Source: Terfezia claveryi
Taxonomy: Eukaryota; Ascomycota; Pezizomycetes; Pezizales; Pezizaceae
NCBI GenBank assembly: GCA_015179025.1
Contig: WHUX01000127.1
Location: 93,284 to 157,283, forward strand
Reading direction: 5' to 3'
DNA: 64,000 nucleotides
Positions 32,786 to 43,380 of the stretch are shown in pieces; within the stretch, counting starts at the first letter, position 1; each line of letters starts with the position of its first letter. The translations under genes and the position numbers were made by a program. A model generated the notes under the pieces. That model did not search any database, had not been told where the DNA came from, and saw only the letters and a program-made list of their open reading frames with translations.

Positions 32786-33445
32786 AAAGTGTTGTATGGA
32801 GGACTGGACAATCAGATTAGATTAGATAAGGATCTAATCTAATTAGATAAGGATCTAATCTAATTAGATAATCTCAGGCTAGTAATGTATACTACAAAGT
32901 AGATTACTAATAGTGTATTGTTTATTCTCACTATTAAAGTTATTACCAGTAGCATAAGATTACTGTAATAGGTAAAGTAGTATAGGAGTGCCAAAGGTAC
33001 TTAGAAGATTAACCAGTGGAACTTTTATATTGATTGTACTCTAACTATCTTCTGAGTTCTAACTATCTGTCCAACTGAAGGGAAATTCAGAGGACTATAT
33101 GTGTTTCCAACGGGGCAGTGCTAGGGCAGTGCTGAGGCAGTGCACCATCATCTGACCCTTACATGTGATTAAGATCAGTATCATCTAATCCTCTATATAG
33201 TACTTCCAAATACTATCTAGTATAAAATAGGTTAAGTCTTAACTTTGACTTATACATGTGAAAGCATGTGAAAGCATGTGATAACATATGAAAGCATGTG
33301 ATAATATGTGAAAGCATATGAAATATTAGCAAGGCAGACAGTACACAGAATATTGTGTGTTTTGAGATGCTTGCTGAGTAAGAAAATATATAAGAAATAT
33401 ATTTGTGAGGGAGAGGGTTAGTCATAGGGTATGAGTAAGCCACTT
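32786..33445 (-). repeat. Putative 3' LTR region of Gypsy-C
   Basis: This AT-rich stretch lies just beyond the chromodomain end of the broken minus-strand element C, where its 3' LTR should be. It contains palindromic GATAAGGATCTAATCTAATT repeats (32822-32870), a GGGCAGTGCTAGGGCAGTGC block (33110-33140) that recurs inverted near 16400-16530, and an 11-bp array (33253-33325). A pyrimidine-rich stretch follows at 33448. The boundaries are estimates because the partner LTR is missing. Confidence 0.4.
33253..33325. repeat. 11-bp tandem repeat AAGCATGTGAA
   Basis: Six or seven imperfect units of GCATGTGAAA/GCATGTGATAA. The minus-strand frame of His/Met/Phe repeats is incidental. Confidence 0.7.
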
Positions 33446-33650
33446 CCTTACATGCCTCCCTGTTTAGATAAAAACTCCATCTTAGAAAATAAATAGGGGA
33501 GATGGGTTATGTACATTAGTAGTCAACATTCAACCTATAATACCTATTGTTCCTATCCTTATAGGAACTACTACCACTTGCTCCTGTGTCATACCTGACA
33601 TTATTATACCCCTGCTTGAAATCCCTATTAACAGCAATGTCATCAAAATA

Positions 33651-34067
33651 CTAACCAATCACCTCTTGTAGCTGTTTTTCCAAAAAGAAATGTCTAAGTA
33701 TTATTTGGGGTAAATCCATCTCTTTACCTTTGCCTTTATCAATCTTGATTGCATTGGATGAAATGGGGGTAGCAAGGACTTTCTTCCTTTCATTATTAAT
33801 CATTTCCAAGGTTTCTTTCCTTGTTTTATTTTTTCCAAGCTTATCCTCACCAACCTTTCTCTTTTTGTAAGTTGCTTGCTTACTACCAGTCAACCAGAAT
33901 TGTTTTTTCAATAACTCATTAACACCATCAGCATATACCCACTCATTAAACTTATGAGGCCATCCCTTCCATTTCACCTTGTACTGCAACTTTCCTGTTC
34001 TAGGTTGTCACCTAAATTCTAACACTCTTTCTACCTCATACCTGTCTTCCTTAACTGGTCCTGGTTG
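33651..34067 (-). pseudogene. Gypsy-C chromodomain segment
   Basis: The minus strand reads DRYEVERVLEFR, a stop, then QPRTGKLQYKVKWKGWPHK and FNEWVYADGVNEL, which is a chromodomain of the type at the C-terminus of chromovirus integrases (aromatic cage residues Y, W and W in place). A Lys/Glu-rich tail follows. The segment is separated from its own integrase by the insertion of Gypsy-B at 34068: rejoining the flanks across the GGTTG duplication puts the PSRTLEQPGPVKEDRYEVER reading in frame. One TGA stop interrupts the domain. Confidence 0.8.
34063..34067. repeat. 5-bp target duplication GGTTG, left of Gypsy-B
   Basis: Identical to 40514-40518 on the other side of Gypsy-B. Confidence 0.85.
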
Positions 34068-34616
34068 TATTACAGGCGGGCTGTAACTACGAATATACAA
34101 GTCAGCGAAAAGAGTTATTAGTGTCAGGTACAAGTATAAACGCAGTAACAACTCGGGTGTAGAGCGAACTCGATAAGAGTAAAGCTATATAAGACTTAAA
34201 ACACCGCTTGGGTCTTATTTTATTAACTATGTAAAAGCAGTGGGTTATATAGAAGCCCAGATCTGATAATGGATAATCAGATCTGGACGATGCTTCCTAT
34301 AACTGCTTAGTAGTACTGACGTCAGGTTGTTACCTGATTAGGAAACTACAACGCTTTGTAGTCAGGCTGACATACAGGAGATAACTTGAATATATCCAAT
34401 AACGATACATGAATGACATAACAAATAGAACATAATGGATAGAAGAAGAGAAATACATGCATGAGATCTGATGTCAGAGGCTACACACTTCAATACGCCA
34501 ATCTCTTTATCTGCACTACCCTATCTGCATGGTTGTTCAGGCTATATTAGTTAGCATTGTAGTAAAGTATTGGAATTAGCCCTCGAGGAGGTAGGTCTCT
34601 TACCTGAGCCTTAATA
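34068..34616 (-). repeat. Gypsy-B 3' LTR (left)
   Basis: 549 bp, matching 39910-40513 except for a missing ~55-bp piece (present at about 40184-40239) and scattered transitions. Its tips read TATTAC...TTAATA where the partner has TGTTAC...TTAACA; both end changes are transitions. Confidence 0.85.
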
Positions 34617-34912
34617 TTACTCCTCGTTGTAAGGCAGCTGTCCTTAGCTGAACACAAGTCTTTCTGACCCTGGAGAAGACAAGTGTTAGTAATAGCTCAG
34701 GTAACTGCGGTGGCAGATATAATACCATTCTTAGTAAGATACCTCTCTTCCCATGGTATGGGGTACCACAAGACCGGTGTGCCTACACATGCATGCCATG
34801 GCCATTAAAAACCAAACCTCTTGCCAAAAAACCCACAGGGAAAAGGTGACGAGTAGGAGGGTAAAAGGTACCATGTCTTCATCCAGAAAGTAACTCGACG
34901 TAGGTCTGAACC

Positions 34913-35125
34913 TCAGACGTCTCTTTCATCACGTGGCTTATTAGGGAACTTCTCTTGATACTTCTTGAGCTCTTCTGAGCAGTTATCCAACTTGTCAAAG
35001 GTTTCCCAAGTATCTTCCAACTCTGTGTATCCTACCCAATGCACCCTATACTTGACTATTCCTCTATTCTTGTGGGAGTCCACGATGAATTCAACTTCAA
35101 AGATATCTGGTTCATCTTCATCCAT
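34913..35125 (-). pseudogene. Gypsy-B chromodomain
   Basis: The minus strand reads FEVEFIVDSHKNRGIVKYRV, then HWVGYTELEDTWETFDKLDN, a well-preserved chromodomain (Y, W, W cage pattern) at the end of the integrase. In chromoviruses this module binds methylated histone H3 and directs integration to heterochromatin. The preceding integrase is broken, so this piece is no longer expressed as part of Pol. Confidence 0.8.
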
Positions 35126-35129
35126 ATCT

Positions 35130-38085
35130 TATGGCTCATCTCGTTGTCTGAATGGCTTCAGGAGGGAACGGTTATTCCCAGCTCATATCTGTAGGTTCTG
35201 GTGGTCAACCAATACCCAATCATCAATAGCAAACCTGCGTACCTTTTTGAGGTGTATAGCACTTCTTTTGTAGTTGATTTGCTTAAGAGTATCGTGAATT
35301 TGGTTGTGCACAGTTGTCATTCAGTCTAGCCATTCTTCCGCAGCAGGGGAGGAGAATTCATAGTCATCTGAAAGTTGAATGGTGTGAGGGTCGAAGCCGT
35401 ACAAACTTCGGTAAGGGGAGTACTTATTGGTGGAGTGGGCGGCAGTATTATAGGCAAACTCGGCTAAGGGTAGCCATCGTTTCCAACGAGCTTGCCTATC
35501 ATAACAGTAGATGCGGAGGTACTGCTTAAGTGTTTGGACTGCTTGTTCAGCAAGTCCATCAGTCTGGAGGTGATAGGCAGTGGAGAGGCAGAGGGTTATG
35601 TTGAGCTTTTAGTTGAGCTCCTTGAGGAATCTAGAGGCGAATTGTAGACCGCGGTCGGAGGTGATATGTCTAGGAAGGTCATAAAGTCTCTATATCTTGT
35701 TAATATAGGTATCAGCAACATCGGATGCTGTCCATGTAGTCTTTGCCAGAATATAGTGTTGTACTTTCGTAAACCGGTCCGTAGTAATGAGTATTGCATT
35801 GAAACCTTCTGACTCTGGTAGCTCACTAATGAAGTCCATAGCTATTTCCTCAAATGGTCGTTCTCCAGTTGCATCGATACCAACTTCGTTTCCCTACTAT
35901 GCCTATCTGCCTTTGCTTTTTGACACTTAGTACATCCTGCCACGTAGTTCACTATATCTTCCTGCAACTTATCCTACGTAAAGTTCCTTGATACTAGCTC
36001 TTGAGTACGATGTCTTCCCCAATGTCCTGCCACTTGACTATCATGGTGCTGTCTTAGCACTTCCAACTTAAACTCGGAGGGTACCACCCATAGTCCATCC
36101 TTCTTCTGCCATCCAGCCACATCTATTCCTTCCATTTCAACATCTTCGGCATCCTCTTCATCCTCTTCCCCTAATACCATTAGTTATCCATCTTCGAAAA
36201 ATCTAGCATCCATGCCTGATTTCTCTTCCCCTGAACGTCTAGACAGGCCATCAGGCTTACCCATCTTCAAACCGGGTCTGTAGTGAATATTGTAGATAAA
36301 CTCGGACATGCGGAGGTACCAGGTAGCTTGATGGGAGTTGAGCTTCTGCTTGGTATTGAAATATTGTAACCCTTAGTGGTCTATATAAACATTCACTGGA
36401 ACGCCAACTAACCAATCTCGCTACTTCCAGAAGTAATCTACAATTGCAAACAACTCTTTATTGTAGATAGGCCAGTTGCGTTGAGCTGCGGAAATGGTTT
36501 TGGCATGGTATTCAACGGGGTGAAGCTGCTTTCCTCCATTGACAACATGGTATTGAGAGAGGATACCAGCAATAGCTTGGTTACTAGCATCAGTCTCTAT
36601 AATTGTGTTGAGTTGTCTGTCAAACTGTGTAAGGATGGGGGCGGTGAGGAATTGTTCTCGGAGGTCATCAAAGGCTTGCTGTTGTTCATATCCCCAACTG
36701 AAAGGAACATCCTTTGTTAAGTCGATTAAGAGGCATGCTTTTACACTATAGTTAGCAATGAATCGATGGTAGTAATTAGAGAAGCCTAGGAATGCTTGAA
36801 CCTCTTTCTTCTTAGTGGAAATGGCCACTTAGACATGGTTTCGAGCTTGGAGGGGTCCATTTAGACGTGTTGATCATTAATAATATGACCAAGGAATAAG
36901 GTCTCCTGGATATAGAATTCGGACTTCATGAGGTTAATAGCTAACTCATGTTAGATATTGCTGAAGAACTTTTTCGACTATTTGTTGATGTTCTTTCTCT
37001 GTCTCACCTCCATAGATAAGTATGTCATCCAAGTACCAGATACATCCTTCCATATCCTTGAAGATCGTATCTATCATCTTTTGAAATATAGCGGGGACAT
37101 TAGTCAATCTAAATGGCATTACAGTATACTCGAATAGTCCCTTCTTTGTCCTGAATGCTGTCTTCTATTCGTCTCCTGGTGCAATCCTGATGAGGTTATA
37201 CCCATTCTTAAGGTCCAATCGAGTGAACCATTTACCTCCATGAGTTCTATCAAGTAACTCTGAGATGAGAGGGAGTGGGTATTTGTTTAGTACTGTAAGG
37301 CTGTTGAGGGCTCGGTAATCAACACATGGCCTCAAGGATCCATCTTTCTTTCGAACAAATAGGATAGGAGCACCGGCAGAGGAGCGTGAACGTCGGACTC
37401 TGGTAGTAGGAAGGTTCTTATCAAGGTACTTCTGAAGTACTTCGTCTTCCTCCCATGTGGTCTTGTAGATAGCCCTGAATGGTATCTTTATGGTTGGGTC
37501 TTGGAGAGGGATTTAGTAGTCCCACGGCTTGTGTTCAGGGAGTCTAGCTGCCTGTTCTGCGGTAAAGCAATGTGCGTAATGAGAGTATTGTTCGCTTGCG
37601 TCAATAATAAGCACCATCTCGCCATCCTCTAGTGGCTCTTCAACTTCTTGAATGGAAACAGTAGGAATCTATCTAACAGAACACGGAATAATCAAACCTG
37701 TAGAGACCTGTCTCAGGCACCTGTCCTGAGTATCCACTGAAAATCCATTTTCTGTTAACCAAGATAAACTCAAAATAACATCCTTCTTCCCAATATCCAA
37801 AACTTCGGCATCCATCTTGAACTTACCCAAAAAATGAGAAGAGGAATTCAACATATCAAACCTCGTATTAACCACATATTTCCCTCCAGAAATTCGAGAT
37901 CCATCTCCCTGCCTAACTCTAACTTCCCTAGCTCACTTCCAAATTCCCAACTTAACTGCCAATCTTTTCCCAACAACTGGAGCACTAGCTCCACAGTCTA
38001 CCACTGCTTCAACTTCTTCCCTAGCGATGAGAATTCGGACCGTCAAAAGAGGAGAGTGTCTAGGAGTATGTCCGACGGTAGGTGA
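35130..38085 (-). pseudogene. Gypsy-B pol remnant (protease, RT, RNase H, integrase)
   Basis: Reading the minus strand from 38085: a protease motif VVDCGASAPVVGKRLA; RT with SAGAPILFVRKKDGSLRPCV, FTRLDLKNGYNLIRIA and the catalytic YLDDILIY; RNase H with LNTIIETDASNQAIAGILSQ and YNKELFAIV; the zinc-binding integrase N-terminus HHDSQVAGHWGRHRTQELV followed by CxKCQ; then a decayed integrase core and C-terminus. Numerous stops interrupt it (for example after GDE in RT, before RDWLV in RNase H, after DH in DHxGLQYF), nearly all explained by single C-to-T or G-to-A changes from Trp or Gln codons. Confidence 0.85.
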
Positions 38086-38093
38086 TGTACTCC

Positions 38094-39845
38094 TTACTCG
38101 TTTCCTGACTGTTCTTCTTCTTCAGAGCCCAGCTCTGTAATTCTTAATTGTTCCTTATCCGTTTGTACTTTCTTATTAGCGGGTACTAGTGCCTGACTAG
38201 TAGTACGAGTAGTAGAGGCATTAAATGGAGGGGGGGTTTTAGCGGTTCTTTGGCTTCTATACTCGTAATATTTATGAGTACTTCTTCTACAGTTAGTGCA
38301 CCTCCCTTCTTTTTGTCGTTTATTAAAGATGGGGCTTGGGAGGCATTCTGTTCTTGATGAGCCATTAGTAGTTGTAGTAGAGTTTCTTCCTGGAAATTGT
38401 ACTTGATCGTCAAATGTTCGTTTCTTTAATACTGGTTGAGATGGAGCAGTATGGTGGCTACGACTTTGGAACTCAGTATTAATGATATCCATTTCGACAA
38501 GTTTTTGTCTCCATTGGTGAGGAAAGGTACAGAGGTTTTCATAATGAGCTATTGATTTGCAGAGGTCATGGGGGAGGTTGGAGATGATAATATTAATGAC
38601 TTGCATCTCAGATAATTTAGCATAATTGTTGAGCCTATCTACCTCCGTTAGGTAGTCTAAAACAGAACCAGTCTTTTTTAGTCCTGCTAAGTTATGGTAT
38701 GCTCGGTCTGCCTGGTAGTGATCCCCGTAATATAGTTCCATGGCTTCCTTAACTTCCTTCCACATGTGATACTAAACCCGGTTAGCCTTCCACCAATTTA
38801 ATGCCTTTCCATCCATTGACAACCCAACATATGCCAGCTTCTGGTCTTCATTTTGAGTGAGGGTAATAAGAAAATAATCATCCATTTGAAGGATCCAGCC
38901 TTCGAGATGCGTTCGATCTCTCTTGAATTTATTCGGGGGTGGTGCTTTGCCTGCTATCTACTTATCTTCAAAGATTCCAAGTCCTACTGGAGGTGGAAGT
39001 GGAGGAGTGGGATCTCTGGGTCGTCTTTATTCGACTGGTGGTGGAGGGGGTGGTAGTATACCTCCTGCTGCTTGTTCTAGTCTTTGTGCTGTATTCGCTG
39101 GAGGGTATATAGGCTGAGGAGCTTGTACCCAATATTCTACCCTTTCAAGTCAGTCTTGAAAGTTAGTGAATTGTCCTTTCATACTACTGATCTATCCTTC
39201 AATACTAGCAAACTGTTGCTGGTATTGATCATTGTAGAAGTCGGCTTGTCCCTTGAGATATTGAAGGTTGTAGTGTATTGTCTGGAATTCTTTTGTCTGG
39301 TTTGTTTGTCCTAAAATAATAAGATTCTGGATTTGTGTGAGTGCACTTTGTGTATCATTCGATAGTTGTGCATGTTTGTTGGCAGCAGCATTAGCTGTAT
39401 TCTGGATATCTGCTATACTTCACTGAATAAACTCGGTATGTGCTGTCTATGTCTGTTGAAGCTGTTGTACCTGTGTGAGTGCAGCTTGCTTTTCTGCCTC
39501 TAAATGCTGAACTTGTGCCTTCATGGCAGTGTATCCAGGATCAACGGGAGTCTGGTGGCAAGCTGCTGGTCGCTTGCCCTTAGTGGAGGGTCCTGGATTA
39601 TTAGATGGAGCTACTGATAGGGCAACTGATTGTATGATAGGTTCAGGAGAGGAGGAGGATATTGATCCGAGTCCTATATGTTGATGGGGGGTGCCCCAAC
39701 GTTCCTGAAATTGTGGAATCTGAGAAGAGGGAGCATAGTATTGCTCGATGAATTGTTCAGCTCGTTGCTGTACCTGGACAACACTATTATTGTCAGTGTC
39801 AGCCATAGGCTCATCAGAGGCTTCACCAAGTAATCCTCTCAACAT
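38094..39845 (-). pseudogene. Gypsy-B gag remnant
   Basis: The N-terminal piece (39845-39447) is Gln/Ser/Pro-rich and ends in a Gln/Ala coiled-coil-like stretch; the frame then breaks. The C-terminal piece (38765-38094) carries the capsid-like helical region (AYHNLAGLKKTGSVLDYLTE, LPHDLCKSIAHYENL) and a damaged CCHC knuckle, CTNCRRSTHKYYEY, whose last Cys is Tyr, a change explained by one G-to-A. It ends in an acidic tail (GSEEEEQSGNE). Confidence 0.75.
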
Positions 39846-39909
39846 TGATATAGTTGTAGGGGATTGTAGGGTGTTGGTGTCTATAGAGGTAAATAGACAA
39901 GCAGTGTAA

Positions 39910-40513
39910 TGTTACAGGTGGGCTGTAACTATGAATATACAAGTCAGTGAAAGGAGTTATTAGTGTCAGGTACAAGTATAAATGCAGTAACAACTCGGGT
40001 GTAGAGCGGACTTGATAAGAGTAAAGCTATATGAGACTTAGAACACCGCTTGGGTCTTATTTTATTAACTATGTAAAAGCGGTGGGTTATATAGAAGCCC
40101 AGATCTGATAACGGATAATCAGATCTAGACGATGCTTCCTATAATGGCTTAGTAGTACTGACGTCAGGTTGTTACCTGATTAGGAAGACACTTCCCAACT
40201 AGGAACGTTGCAGTCTGACATACATTGATTAGGCAACCCGAACTACAACGCTTTGCAGTCAGGCTGACATACAGGAGATAACTTGAATATATCCAATAAT
40301 ATTACATGAATGATATAACAAATAGAACATGATGGATACAAGAAGAGAAATACATGCATGTGATCTGATGTCAGAGGCTACACACTTCAATATGCTAATC
40401 TCTTTATCTGCACTACCCTATCTACATGGTTGATCAGGCCATATCAGTTAGCGTTGTAGTAGAGTATTGGAATTAGCCCTCGAGGAGGTAGGTCTCTTAC
40501 CTGAGCCTTAACA
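39910..40513 (-). repeat. Gypsy-B 5' LTR (right)
   Basis: 604 bp with ends TGTTAC...TAACA. Partner of 34068-34616. It contains repeated AGATCTGAT/CAGATCT palindromic words and a TATA-like TATATAGAAG on the plus strand. Confidence 0.85.
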
Positions 40514-40518
40514 GGTTG
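40514..40518. repeat. 5-bp target duplication GGTTG, right of Gypsy-B
   Basis: Identical to 34063-34067. Confidence 0.85.
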
Positions 40519-41619
40519 TTCCAGAGTCCTGGAAGGGAACAGTTGTATTGGATTAGGGAAGAAGGGTTTCAAAAGTGAGGTGTGGAAGGAATTGTTGATG
40601 TTATTGAGGTCAGGGAAGTCAGTAAAGTCAAGTTTAGCATTTTGACTCTATGGTGAATATTTGGTAATGGTGAAGGGGCCTATCTATTTAGGGGATAGTT
40701 TGGAGGAGTGGTACCTTGCTGGGAGGTTCTTTGTTGATAGTATCACCTGATCATTAACTTGGAAATTAGGGGAGGCTCTTCTGTGTTTGTTGGCTTGCTG
40801 AATTTGGTTCTTTTTTGCTTTAGTAAGGTTTTCAGCAACCTGGTAAAATCTGGTTGTAGGGTTTGAATAGGTAGAAATTGGGTGAGGTAGGATAGGTAGT
40901 GACAAATTAGGCTGGTATCCTAGCTTGGTAACAAAGGGGGAAAGTCCTCTTGTAGTACTAACTCTTGCATTCACCTCTGTTTGAAAAGAATGTATGGCTT
41001 GTACCTAATTCATTCTCTACTCTAGCTTTTTAGCTGCAAACATAGGAATAATTGTCCTATTCTTTCTTTCACTTATCCCATCAGTCTGGGGGTGATATGT
41101 GGAAGATGCTTTATGCATAATTCCATTTTTCTGCATTCAATCTTGAAATGTAGTAGACATAAACAAAGGGTCTTAGTCAGAAACAATTTAATAAGGAAAT
41201 CCCACATTAGGCTTAATGAATCTTTCAAAGATATCAATAACCTCTAATGTATCAACATTGTCTGCAACAGGTAATAATAATATGAAATTAGAATGCCTGT
41301 CAGTCATGACTAATAACTTATGAAATAATAACATGTAAGGCTTATTATCAACAGGAGTTCTATAACCAAGAGTAAATTCAGTATATGAAATCATAACAAG
41401 TTCCATACTAAGAAAATCCATAGCCATGCTTCCCCATGGCCTGGTTGGTACATTGAGAGGAGTAAGAAATCCAGGGGGTTTCTGTGTGAATCCCTTGGTG
41501 ATTTGGCAGTTCTCACAACTCCTCACAAATTCTTCAACCTGCTTACAAAAATCCTGAAAGATGTACTTGTTGGTAAGCTCTTCTGCTGTTTTTGCAAGGC
41601 CTCCATGTCCAGTGGTAAC
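40519..41619 (-). pseudogene. Gypsy-C integrase (core and C-terminal part)
   Basis: The minus strand from 41619 continues the integrase zinc module: TTGHGGLAKTAEELTNKYIF, KQVEEFVRSCENCQITKGF (HHCC), then the catalytic core PWGSMAMDFLS (first Asp) and VMTDRHSNFILLLPVADNVD. After a frame break the region 40974-40684 gives MNARVSTTRGLSPFVTKLGY and FQVNDQVILSTKNLPARYHS, the end of the core and the C-terminal domain. The middle, with the second Asp and the Glu, reads in shifted frames. Gypsy-A is inserted within the zinc module at 41620. Confidence 0.8.
41615..41619. repeat. 5-bp target duplication GTAAC, left of Gypsy-A
   Basis: Identical to 47738-47742. Confidence 0.9.
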
Positions 41620-42138
41620 TGTAACAACCGTGTGTTCAGTTGTCATCACCTGCGATCGCAGGTGACGGGTCATTGCCATTATTGTCTTTGTCTTTGTCAT
41701 CACCTGCGATCGCAGGTGATGGGTTATCGTTATCGTTACCTTTTCCTTGGCTTCCGAGATAGGGAAGCTTATTCCCCCCATTGCCCTGACCGAGTTATGT
41801 ATATATAGAGCCTGTCCCTCGTACTATCGTTGGATCCCCATCCAACGTCTTGTATATCCAATACAGGGCCTTGCTTCTCTCCACGTTAGTGCATCTCACT
41901 TGTGCACCTCCTTATCTCGCCTTGTCTCTGCAGCCCAGCTGCCTCCCTTGACATACGCGGCAACTGCTTCCGCGTGTCTCGTGTCCCTTGCCCTCTGCCC
42001 CTCTTGCCTCTTGCCCTTGCCCCCCGTCCCAGCATTCCCCTAGTCACACACGTAGCATTCCTACGTGTGTCTTGCCCTAGCCTCTGCCTTCTCCCTGGCA
42101 TACCCCTTGGTCGCCTTGTTCCCAGAGCCCACGTTACA
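41620..42138 (+). repeat. Gypsy-A 5' LTR
   Basis: 519 bp with ends TGTAAC...GTTACA. It contains two palindromes on TCACCTGCGATCGCAGGTGA (41646-41665; the second extends to 24 bp at 41698-41721) and a TATA box (41800-41808). Confidence 0.95.
41800..41808 (+). promoter_or_regulatory. TATA box of Gypsy-A LTR
   Basis: TATATATAG sits about 180 bp into the LTR, in the position expected for the U3 promoter, 80-150 bp after the twin palindromes. The same box is present in the 3' LTR near 47399-47407. Confidence 0.6.
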
Positions 42139-42174
42139 CTACGTTGGATCACTCTGATCAACCGGTACGCTCAA

Positions 42175-43380
42175 TGGCTGCCCAAGACACCACCCCCGCG
42201 CTCGCAGCCAGATTTCGAGCCTGGCAAGCTCTACCCATTCCCATGAACCAGGACGATTTTGGCAGCTATCATTAGACCATTATCAATATATACCTGGTGG
42301 CGGATGCCTTAGGCCAACGACTGGAATTAGCCATACATGAAGGCCAACAAAAACAGACCAGAACTAATGACGAGGTCACAATACTCACCGAAGACCTCCT
42401 CTCCTGCCAGGCTGACCTCGCAACCGCCCAGAATGACTTGATCAATGAAAGAAGGACCATCCAGAGCCTGAATAGAGCCCTGGACACAATCCAAGCAGCC
42501 CCAGCACTCCAAGCACTACAGGCACCCAAGACCCAGGATCTCCCTACCCCACCAAAGTTCAATGGCGACAGGACTTGCCTGAAAGCCTGGAAAAATTCCA
42601 TCAAAATCAAACTAACTGGGATGCTGCAAAATTCCCTACCGTTCAGCACCGATTAGCTTATGTATATGGCCTATTGGAGGGCAGAGCTTTGGACCAGGTA
42701 CAACCCTATGTGCTCGATGACTGCTTCAACCTCCCTGATGTTGCTGCTCTGCTCATAATCCTCGACCGTGCCTTCGGAGACCCAGACCCCGTAGGTACGG
42801 CAACTTGCGCTCTCTGAGCACTAAAACAGAAGGGCCATGACCTCTCAACATACATGGCAGAATTCTCAAGGTTGGCAGCAGAGGTGGAGTGGAACGATCG
42901 GGTGAAGCTGGAACAGTTCGAGGAAGGCCTCAATATTGAACTCAAACAGGCCCTCCTCCAATCTCCAGATATTAAAACCCTGGATGAATTCATTGATCAG
43001 GCATTCAAGATGGAGCAAAAGATGGCTAGGTTGAGAGTCCAGGTCAGCGCCCCCAGTACCTATCGGCCTCCTGTGAAATCCAGCACCCCCAGCAACAAAC
43101 TCGACCCTAGAACCCTAGCCCTCAGACCCAAGCTACAGCCAATAAGCCAGCCCACCCATCTTTGGTGGCGGGCGGCACCACCCCCATGGATTTATTATCA
43201 GGAAGGCCCCGCCTGACACAAGAAGATAGGGAACGTCGCCGCAACAATGGGTTGTGCATTGCCTGTGGGAAAGGGGACCACTTCATCGCGGCCTGTCCCC
43301 TCCGCAAAAACCGCTCCTTGGCCGTACATGCGATATCCGAGACCCTGGAAGAGTCGGGAAAAGTGGAGTCCCTTGCCTAG
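42175..43380 (+). pseudogene. Gypsy-A gag, broken
   Basis: Gag likely starts at the ATG at 42175 (MAAQDTTPALAARFRAWQAL). It is then interrupted by a stop/frame change near 42270, a frameshift near 42605 (between SIKIKL and NWDAAKFPTVQHR) and a TGA at 42815 (Arg to stop by one transition). Recognisable parts are a coiled-coil leader, the capsid helices (LAYVYGLLEGRALDQVQPYV, YMAEFSRLAAEVEWNDRVK) and a CCHC knuckle CIACGKGDHFIAAC at about 43249-43290. Pol follows in the -1 frame relative to this last piece. Confidence 0.8.

Larger units (their letters stand above)
34068..40513 (-). mobile_element. Gypsy-B: complete but inactivated Ty3/gypsy chromovirus
   Basis: This 6.4-kb element on the minus strand has an LTR at each end and is bounded by GGTTG duplications. 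The order on the minus strand is 5' LTR (39910-40513), gag, protease, reverse transcriptase, RNase H, integrase, chromodomain, 3' LTR (34068-34616). Many in-frame stops are TGG to TAG or CAA/CAG to TAA/TAG, so it cannot encode a full polyprotein. It sits inside Gypsy-C, between that element's integrase and chromodomain. Confidence 0.9.

Noticed and set aside
41653..41660. GCGATCGC considered as the cyanobacterial HIP1 word
   Set aside because: It occurs only inside the two LTRs as part of a longer palindrome in a fungal retrotransposon.
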